Assembly (NCBI GenBank): GCA_030598075.1
Contig: JAUVQP010000035.1
Coordinates: 1-10,692 of the forward strand
Length of the DNA: 10,692 nt
From: Miltoncostaeaceae bacterium
GTDB taxonomy: Bacteria > Actinomycetota > Thermoleophilia > Miltoncostaeales > Miltoncostaeaceae
Direction: 5' to 3'
The notes under the pieces are model-generated. The model was not told the origin of the DNA. It saw only the letters and a list, made by a program, of their open reading frames with translations, and made no database searches. Positions 5,628 to 10,692 of this stretch are shown here, piece after piece. Each line of letters opens with the position of its first letter. Within the stretch, counting starts at the first letter, position 1. A program made the translations under genes and the position numbers.

Positions 5628-6302
5628 TCAGTCGGGGAGGATGTCCTCCTCGTCCCCCTCACCGTGCTTGGCGAGGTTGTCCTGGCCCGACTGAATGAGC
5701 TCGTGGGCCTCCTCGATCGACCCCGCGCCGAAGAGGAGGCGCGTCAGGCTTCGCGCGTCGCGGGCCAGCAGGTGCCCGACGCCCGCCTCCTGAACCCAGA
5801 ACGGGGCCGCGTCGGAATCCTGGCGAAGCAACTCGACCGCCTGATGCCCGCAGTCCTCGAACGTGTAGGTCGCTATGGCGAACCGGCTTGGCGTGTCGAC
5901 GCCCTCGTTGGTCCACGGGATGAGAGGGGCCGAGCGACGACCGCTCGGCTCGATGACCTCCGACGCGAGCTCGACGTCCCTCCAGGTCAGCTCGGTGGGA
6001 ACGCGGAGGTTGAACAGGAGCGTCTCGGCCTCGTCGGTCTGCTCGGCGGCGCTGGCGAGCACCGCGGCGACCCAGTGGGCCTCGGCGAAGGACAGGCCCG
6101 TGAAGAGGTCGGCCTCGTCGAGGAGCGGCGCAAGGTGAGCGTCCGGGCGCGTCGTGATGCCGACGGCGTACTCGTCGGGTCCCATCAGCCCCGCCTCGAG
6201 CCGGGCGAGAACACGGACGGAGGCCGAGTCGTCGGCACGGAGGGGGCGCCTCCACACCTCGAGAATCTCGAACCGGTCCTCGTGAAGCTCCTCGGGTTCC
6301 AT
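5628..6302 (-). CDS. Conserved-position hypothetical protein downstream of hrcA
   Basis: A 224-residue protein that I do not recognise. It begins with an ATG 6 bp after the hrcA stop, preceded by TAGGGG, so it is almost certainly co-transcribed and translationally coupled with hrcA. It is acidic, has one cysteine (C151), no signal peptide and no membrane segment, so it is predicted to be cytoplasmic. The first 90 residues look like a compact alpha/beta unit (FEILEVWRRPLR..., then EYAVGITTRP, then a helix SFAEAHWVAAVLASAAEQ). A middle part (about 95-180) is rich in aromatic and acidic residues, with IPWTNEGVDTPSRFAIATYTF. A helical part (about 181-212) leads to a very acidic tail, GEGDEEDILPD. 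In many bacteria grpE occupies this slot, but neither the sequence nor a long N-terminal coiled coil fits GrpE. Coding is supported by the tight spacing and by a clean protein of balanced composition. Confidence 0.8.
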   Translation of the reverse strand: MEPEELHEDRFEILEVWRRPLRADDSASVRVLARLEAGLMGPDEYAVGITTRPDAHLAPLLDEADLFTGLSFAEAHWVAAVLASAAEQTDEAETLLFNLRVPTELTWRDVELASEVIEPSGRRSAPLIPWTNEGVDTPSRFAIATYTFEDCGHQAVELLRQDSDAAPFWVQEAGVGHLLARDARSLTRLLFGAGSIEEAHELIQSGQDNLAKHGEGDEEDILPD

Positions 6303-6308
6303 CAGCCC

Positions 6309-7358
6309 CTACTCGTAGACGTCCTCGACGTACTCGGACAGAAGGTGGGCCGCCTCGCGCACGGCCGCCATCGCGAGGCGGTAGTCCATGCGCGTCGGGC
6401 CCATCAGCGACACCACACCCAGGTTACGCCGCGCGACACCGTAGTTGGCCGCGACCATGGACAGTCCCGCCAGGTCGGGATCGGGCATCTCGCCCCCGAT
6501 CCGGAGATAGAGCTCGTTGCGACCGAGCGCCCCGCGCAGAAGATCGAGCAGCGCATACCGCTCCTCGATCGTCCGCAGGAGTCGGTCGACCATGTCGACG
6601 TCGATCGCGCGAACGGCGGCGGCCAGCTGCGCCTGGCCCGCCACGTGGAGCAGCATGGCGCCGGCCTCAAGCTCGGTCACGGCGGGCGCAAGGACGGCGA
6701 GAAAGCTCTGCTCCGCCATCGAGAGGGAAGGCTCGGCGAGGCGCGACGCGATCATGCGGGCCCCCACGGCGAGCCCCGAAAGGCGCTCGGTGAGGAACTC
6801 CCCGGCCCACTGCGCCAGGCCCTCGTCGACAGGCTCCGAGAGCTCGAATAGCCGCCGGTGGACCTCACCCGTGGAGGCGATCACGACGACCATGGCGAGC
6901 CGAGGCTGGAGCGCCAGGACCTCGACGTGACGGATGGTCGCGGAGTCTGGAGTCGGCGCCGTGATCACCCCGAGCAGGTGCGTGACCTCCGCGAGCGCCT
7001 CAGCGAACTGCCCGAGCGCGGCGTCGACCTCACGTCGCATCGGAACCGCCTCGAGCGCATCCTGCAAGGGGGCCAGAGGCCCGGCTCCGCCCTCCTCGCG
7101 CAACCGGTCGACGTACTCACGGTATCCCTTGTCGGTCGGAACGCGGCCGGCTGAGGTGTGCGGGTGGCCCAGATACCCGGCGCCCTCCAGAGCCGCCAAC
7201 TCGGAGCGGACCGTGGACGGCGAGAGATCTATGCCCTGGCGCCCGGCGAGCGCCTTGCTGCCGACGGGGGCTCCGTTCTCGATGAACCGCTCGACGACCG
7301 CCGAGAGGATCATCCGTCGTCGCGACGTCAGCGGCGGACCCTCCGCGGCCCGACTCAC
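6309..7358 (-). CDS. hrcA: Heat-inducible transcriptional repressor HrcA
   Basis: A 349-residue repressor that binds CIRCE operators and controls class I heat-shock genes such as groESL. The N-terminal winged helix-turn-helix (about 11-85) shows the family signature: RRRMILSAVVERFIENGAPV (13-32), SPSTVRSELAALEGAGYL (46-63) and HTSAGRVPTDKGYREYVD (67-84). The C-terminal half carries LYLRIGGEM (283-291), NYGVARRNLGVVSLMGPTRM (305-324) and a final helix ending LLSEYVEDVYE. The start is a GTG at 7358 forming GTGA with the hemW stop, with GATGGAG 5 nt upstream. No CIRCE sequence was found by eye in the window, so its targets are probably elsewhere and I see no sign of autoregulation here. The next gene in the unit is the unknown one at 5628-6302, not grpE. 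Confidence 0.95.
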   Translation of the reverse strand: MSRAAEGPPLTSRRRMILSAVVERFIENGAPVGSKALAGRQGIDLSPSTVRSELAALEGAGYLGHPHTSAGRVPTDKGYREYVDRLREEGGAGPLAPLQDALEAVPMRREVDAALGQFAEALAEVTHLLGVITAPTPDSATIRHVEVLALQPRLAMVVVIASTGEVHRRLFELSEPVDEGLAQWAGEFLTERLSGLAVGARMIASRLAEPSLSMAEQSFLAVLAPAVTELEAGAMLLHVAGQAQLAAAVRAIDVDMVDRLLRTIEERYALLDLLRGALGRNELYLRIGGEMPDPDLAGLSMVAANYGVARRNLGVVSLMGPTRMDYRLAMAAVREAAHLLSEYVEDVYE

Positions 7359-8470
7359 ACGAACTCCATCAGCCGCCCGAGGACGGCGTTCTGCACGAAG
7401 CGTCCCTCCCGGGTGAGGCGGAAGCCGTCACCCTCACCGTCGCCGGCGACCAAGCCGCGATCGCGAAGCTCATCGATGGCCTCCGGATGGTCCGGGGGGC
7501 CCGCCCAGGCCAGATCGAGCGGGCGGTCCAGGCGCAGCCCGAGCATCCATCGCTCTCTCCGCCTGACGTCGGCGTCCAGAGACTCGGCCGAGCGACGGGG
7601 CGGGCGGGCGCTCGCAAGTGCCGAGAAGTATGCGTCGAGACCCGAGGCGTTGCGCCAGCGGATCCCGTCGACGGTCGACACGGCACCCACCCCGACACCG
7701 AGGTAGTCGGCCGCGCGCCAGTAGGCGAGGCTGTGACGGCACTCGTGGCCGTCGCGGGCAAAGTTCGCCGTCTCGTACCAGCGGTACCCCTCACGCTCGA
7801 GGCGACCGACGATGCCACGGTAGGCGTCGGCGACCTCATCCTCGTCGGGCAACGTGACGGCCGCGCGCTGAAGAGCGGACCCCGGCTTCAACTCGAGCTC
7901 GTACCACGACAGGTGGTCGGGGCCGAGATCGAGCGCCGCTTCCACGTCGCGCTCGACGTCGCCCGGGGACTGCCCCGGAACTCCGAAGAGCAGGTCGATG
8001 CTGATCGATCGGAAGCCAACCGCCCGAGCGCACCGAAACGCCGCCCGGGCCATCTCGGGCGTGGCGGCTCGATCGAGGCGTCCAAGAAGGTGCTCTTGGA
8101 ACGACTGCACGCCCAGCGAGAGGCGGGTGACGCCGGCTCCGCACAGCGCCTCCAGCTGGCGTCGGTCCACCGTCTCGGGATTCGCCTCGATCGTGATCTC
8201 GGCGCCGGGCGCGAGCGTTGTCCTCAGATGGGCGAGGAGGCGCGCGATGCGCCGGGGGCGCATCAGCGTCGGCGTGCCGCCCCCGAGATAGAGCGTGTCG
8301 AGGGAGCCGAGCCGAGATCGCTCGAGCTCGATCTCGACCACCAGGGCGTCGAGATACGCGTCGCGCCGCGCGAGGCGGCCCACCTCGACCACGAAGGCGC
8401 AGTATCCGCAGCGGGCAGCGCAAAACGGCAGGTGAACGTAGAGATGACGAACGCCGCGGCTAACCGTCAT
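7355..8470 (-). CDS. hemW: Heme chaperone HemW (radical SAM, HemN-like)
   Basis: A 371-residue radical-SAM protein of the HemW group, often mis-named oxygen-independent coproporphyrinogen oxidase. Family knowledge is that HemW binds and inserts heme rather than acting as the oxidase. The iron-sulfur motif is FCAARCGYCAF with C17, C21 and C24. It lacks the fourth cysteine right after the motif that marks true HemN (CxxxCxxCxC). Also visible are YLGGGTPTLM (61-70), IEANPETVD (94-102), LSLGVQSFQEHLLGRLDR (117-134), DLLFGVPGQ and the C-terminal HemW part with ECRHSLAYWRAADYLGVGVGA. The ATG at 8470 is chosen because it gives MTVSRGVRHLYVHLPFC and has GGAG 7 nt upstream. It overlaps the lepA stop by 11 bp; a start at 8521 would add an unrelated Arg/Cys-rich stretch. 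Confidence 0.94.
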   Translation of the reverse strand: MTVSRGVRHLYVHLPFCAARCGYCAFVVEVGRLARRDAYLDALVVEIELERSRLGSLDTLYLGGGTPTLMRPRRIARLLAHLRTTLAPGAEITIEANPETVDRRQLEALCGAGVTRLSLGVQSFQEHLLGRLDRAATPEMARAAFRCARAVGFRSISIDLLFGVPGQSPGDVERDVEAALDLGPDHLSWYELELKPGSALQRAAVTLPDEDEVADAYRGIVGRLEREGYRWYETANFARDGHECRHSLAYWRAADYLGVGVGAVSTVDGIRWRNASGLDAYFSALASARPPRRSAESLDADVRRRERWMLGLRLDRPLDLAWAGPPDHPEAIDELRDRGLVAGDGEGDGFRLTREGRFVQNAVLGRLMEFV

Positions 8471-10271
8471 CGCCGATCTCCAGCACCGACAGGAAGGCCT
8501 CCTGGGGCACCTCGACCGCACCGACCTGCTTCATGCGCCGCTTGCCCTTCTTCTGGCGTTCGAGCAGCTTGCGCTTGCGACTGATGTCCCCCCCGTAGCA
8601 CTTGGCGAGCACATCCTTGCGCTTCGCCTTGACGGTTTCGCGCGCGACGATGCGGCCGCCGATCGCCGCCTGGATCGGCACCTCGAACATGTGGCGGGGG
8701 ATGGTCTTCCGAAGGCGCTCCACGAGCATCTTCCCCCGTCCGTAGGCGAGGTCGCGATGGACGATCTGCGACAGCGCGTCGACCGGGTCTCCCGCGAGCA
8801 GGATGTCGAGCTTGACCAGCGGGCTCTCGCGGTCGCCCACGGGCTCGTAGTCCAGCGACGCGTAGCCGCTGGTCCGGCTCTTCAACTGGTCGTAGAAGTG
8901 GAGGACGACCTCGGCGAGCGGCACGTCGTACACGACCTGCTGACGCTGCTCGATGGCCTCCATCGTGACGAACCGGCCACGGCGCTCCTGGCACAGGCCC
9001 ATGACCGCGCCGACCAGGTCGTGCGGCACGAGAATCGTCGCCCGGATGTAGGGCTCCGCGATGGACTCGATCTGGTTCGGCGGCGGCAAATCCACCGGCG
9101 AGCGAACCGACAGACGTCGACCCGCGGTGTCGCGGACCGCGTACTCGACGTTGGGGGTCGTGGCGAGCAGGTCGAGGTCGTACTCGCGCTCCAGGCGCTC
9201 GCGGAGAATCTCCATGTGAAGGAGGCCCAAGAACCCACAGCGGAAGCCGAAGCCGAGCGCGTGAGACGTCTCGGGCTCCCAGACCAGGGACGCGTCGTTC
9301 AGCGACAAGCGCTCGAGCGCCTCCCGCAGGGAGGGGTACTCGTCGGCGTCGACGGGGAAGAGGCCGCAGAAGACCATCGGCTTGGGCTCGTGGTAGCCGG
9401 CGAGCGGCTCCTTCCCCGGCTCCGCGTCGACGGTCAGGGTGTCTCCGACGCGGACGTCGCCGAGGTCCTTCAGGCCGGTGATGAGGTAGCCGGTCTCCCC
9501 CGCGCCCAGCCGCTCGATGGGCGTCATCTCGGGCGCGAGGTAGCCCACCTCCTCGCACAAGAACGTGACGCCGGTCCGCATCGCGCGCAGCCGTGCGCCG
9601 CGAGCCAGGACGCCGTCGACCACTCGGGCGAACGCCACGACTCCGCGGTACTGGTCGTACACGGAGTCGAAGATCAGCGCGCGGGCCGGGGCGTCGGGGC
9701 GCCCGCGCGGCGGAGGAACGTGCTCGACGATGGCCTCAAGGACCGCGTCGATACCCTCCCCCGTCTTGGCGGAAATGCGCAGGACGTCCTCCGGCCGGCC
9801 GCCGACCAACTCCGAGACCGCCCTGGCGTGCGTGTCGGGGTCGGCGGCCGGAAGGTCGATCTTGTTGACCACCGGCACGAGCTCGAGGTCGCCCTCGATG
9901 GCCAGGTAGGCGTTGGCGAGCGTCTGCGCCTCGATGCCCTGGGCCGCGTCGACGACCAGCAGAGCGCCCTCGCACGCGGCGAGGCTGCGCGACACCTCGT
10001 AGCTGAAGTCGACGTGGCCGGGGGTGTCGATGAGGTTCAGCTGGTAAAGCAGGCCGTCGGCGGCCCGGTACGGCACGCGCACGGCCTGCGCCTTGATGGT
10101 GATACCCCGCTCGCGCTCGAGATCCATCGAGTCGAGGACCTGATCGCGCATCGCGCGCTCTTCGATGGCCCCGGTGGCCTGGAGGATGCGGTCTGCGAGC
10201 GTCGACTTCCCGTGATCGATATGGGCGATGATGCAAAAGTTGCGGATGAGGCTCTGGTCCACCGCGATCAT
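8460..10271 (-). CDS. lepA: Elongation factor 4 (LepA), ribosome-associated GTPase
   Basis: A 603-residue translational GTPase of normal length, linked to ribosome back-translocation under stress and to initiation or 30S assembly. GTPase motifs are all present: G1 AHIDHGKST (16-24), G2 RGITIK (55-60), G3 DTPGH (82-86), G4 NKID (136-139) and G5 SAKTG. Further on are the EF-G-like domains (GFGFRCGFLGLLHMEI, then IAEPYIRATI) and the LepA-specific C-terminal domain with ISRKRKLLERQKKGKRRMK near the end, which separates it from EF-G, TypA and BipA. The ATG at 10271 gives MIAVDQSLIRNFCIIAHIDH and forms ATGA with the murJ stop; the longer open frame upstream lies over murJ and is a shadow. No clear ribosome binding site is seen, consistent with translational coupling to murJ. 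Confidence 0.97.
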   Translation of the reverse strand: MIAVDQSLIRNFCIIAHIDHGKSTLADRILQATGAIEERAMRDQVLDSMDLERERGITIKAQAVRVPYRAADGLLYQLNLIDTPGHVDFSYEVSRSLAACEGALLVVDAAQGIEAQTLANAYLAIEGDLELVPVVNKIDLPAADPDTHARAVSELVGGRPEDVLRISAKTGEGIDAVLEAIVEHVPPPRGRPDAPARALIFDSVYDQYRGVVAFARVVDGVLARGARLRAMRTGVTFLCEEVGYLAPEMTPIERLGAGETGYLITGLKDLGDVRVGDTLTVDAEPGKEPLAGYHEPKPMVFCGLFPVDADEYPSLREALERLSLNDASLVWEPETSHALGFGFRCGFLGLLHMEILRERLEREYDLDLLATTPNVEYAVRDTAGRRLSVRSPVDLPPPNQIESIAEPYIRATILVPHDLVGAVMGLCQERRGRFVTMEAIEQRQQVVYDVPLAEVVLHFYDQLKSRTSGYASLDYEPVGDRESPLVKLDILLAGDPVDALSQIVHRDLAYGRGKMLVERLRKTIPRHMFEVPIQAAIGGRIVARETVKAKRKDVLAKCYGGDISRKRKLLERQKKGKRRMKQVGAVEVPQEAFLSVLEIGDDG

Positions 10272-10692
10272 CGTAGCGGCCGGCCAAGCCGGGCCACCGA
10301 GCGGAGTTCCGGCATGTCGAGGGCCCGGGCGGCGGCCGCGAAGCCGAGCGCTCCGCCGAGCCCCGCCACTCCGACCGCGAGGAGTTGGGCCGGAAAACCG
10401 GCCCCCAAAGCGTCGTCGATGACCGTCCAGAGCCCCCAGGCGAGCAGCGCGAGGACCACGCTCGCGAGGAAGCTCCGAAGAAAGCCGTCGAGCACCCATT
10501 CCCCGTCGAGGCCGCCGAGCTCTCGCGCCAGCATCCAGATCAGCACGAGGAAGGTCACCAGGCTCGCGATGGACGTGGCCAGTGGAATCCCGGCGATCCC
10601 GAGCGGCCCATAGAGGGCCGCGTCGAGCCCCGCGTTCAGGAGGACGCCGAGAAACGCCACCGCCGTGGGCCGCCACGGTCGCTGCAAGCTGA
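10268..10692 (-). CDS. murJ: Lipid II flippase MurJ, C-terminal part only
   Basis: The gene enters from the right edge, so its start and most of its transmembrane helices lie outside; the last 140 residues are visible. They contain SLQRPWRPTAVAFLGVLLNAG followed by LGIAGIPLATSIASLVTFLVLIWML. This matches the MurJ/MviN pattern in which a P- or T-containing loop precedes a helix with an N (VLLNAGLDAAL) and then G-AGIALATS. Two further hydrophobic stretches (FLASVVLALLAWGLW and LLAVGVAGLGGALGFAAAA) follow, and a short basic tail ends in RLGRPLR. MurJ flips lipid II across the cytoplasmic membrane for peptidoglycan synthesis. The stop overlaps the lepA start as ATGA, so it belongs to the same transcription unit. 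Other MOP-superfamily exporters cannot be fully excluded from this fragment. Confidence 0.8.
   Translation of the reverse strand, partial: SLQRPWRPTAVAFLGVLLNAGLDAALYGPLGIAGIPLATSIASLVTFLVLIWMLARELGGLDGEWVLDGFLRSFLASVVLALLAWGLWTVIDDALGAGFPAQLLAVGVAGLGGALGFAAAARALDMPELRSVARLGRPLR

Noticed and set aside
5628..6302. GrpE identity for the gene after hrcA
   Set aside because: It lacks the long N-terminal helix/coiled coil and the GrpE C-terminal beta signature; only position suggested it.
8691..10613. 640-codon plus-strand open frame antisense to lepA
   Set aside because: Typical complementary-frame shadow of a GC-rich conserved gene; no start signal and no recognisable domain.
1..10692. CRISPR arrays, insertion sequences, attachment sites, rRNA or tRNA genes
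   Set aside because: No regularly spaced repeats, transposase or integrase frames, terminal repeats or RNA-gene signatures were seen on either strand.

Overview
High-GC bacterial chromosome segment (roughly 70% G+C by eye), densely packed. It carries a conserved housekeeping cluster for translation quality control and the heat-shock response. In minus-strand order it reads murJ (3' end only), lepA, hemW, hrcA, an unrecognised 224-residue gene, then dnaJ, prmA, rsmE, mtaB and phoH (5' end only). A single plus-strand gene for a polytopic membrane protein (LPG synthase TM family) sits between the unknown gene and dnaJ. The order lepA-hemW-hrcA-dnaJ-(prmA)-rsmE-mtaB-phoH, with neither grpE nor dnaK between hrcA and dnaJ, suggests an actinobacterial-type lineage. 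A deep-branching Actinomycetota such as Thermoleophilia or Acidimicrobiia is my guess; the window has no rRNA gene or other decisive marker.

Layout. 10692-5628 (minus) is one tightly coupled transcription unit: murJ/lepA overlap by ATGA, lepA/hemW by 11 bp, hemW/hrcA by GTGA, and the hrcA stop lies 6 bp before the unknown gene. 5605-5627 is a short convergent gap with an imperfect hairpin. 4603-5604 (plus) is the membrane-protein gene. 4127-4602 is the only long non-coding stretch. It is a divergent intergenic region holding a perfect 22-bp palindrome just before the membrane-gene start codon, an inverted repeat touching the dnaJ start, and a possible 32-codon ORF with a strong ribosome binding site. 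4126-1 (minus) is the second unit: dnaJ, a 19-bp gap, prmA, then rsmE, mtaB and phoH joined by GTGA, ATGA and GTGA overlaps.

How the genes relate. LepA (EF4) acts on the ribosome, PrmA methylates ribosomal protein L11, RsmE methylates 16S rRNA, MtaB thiomethylates tRNA, and PhoH (YbeZ-type) is usually paired with the rRNA-maturation nuclease YbeY. HrcA and DnaJ represent protein-folding stress, HemW heme trafficking, and MurJ lipid II flipping. Nothing in the window is a clear mobile element, CRISPR array or defence system. The points most worth a second look are the unknown gene locked into the hrcA operon, the divergent regulatory region, and the palindrome that overlaps the membrane gene's ribosome binding site.
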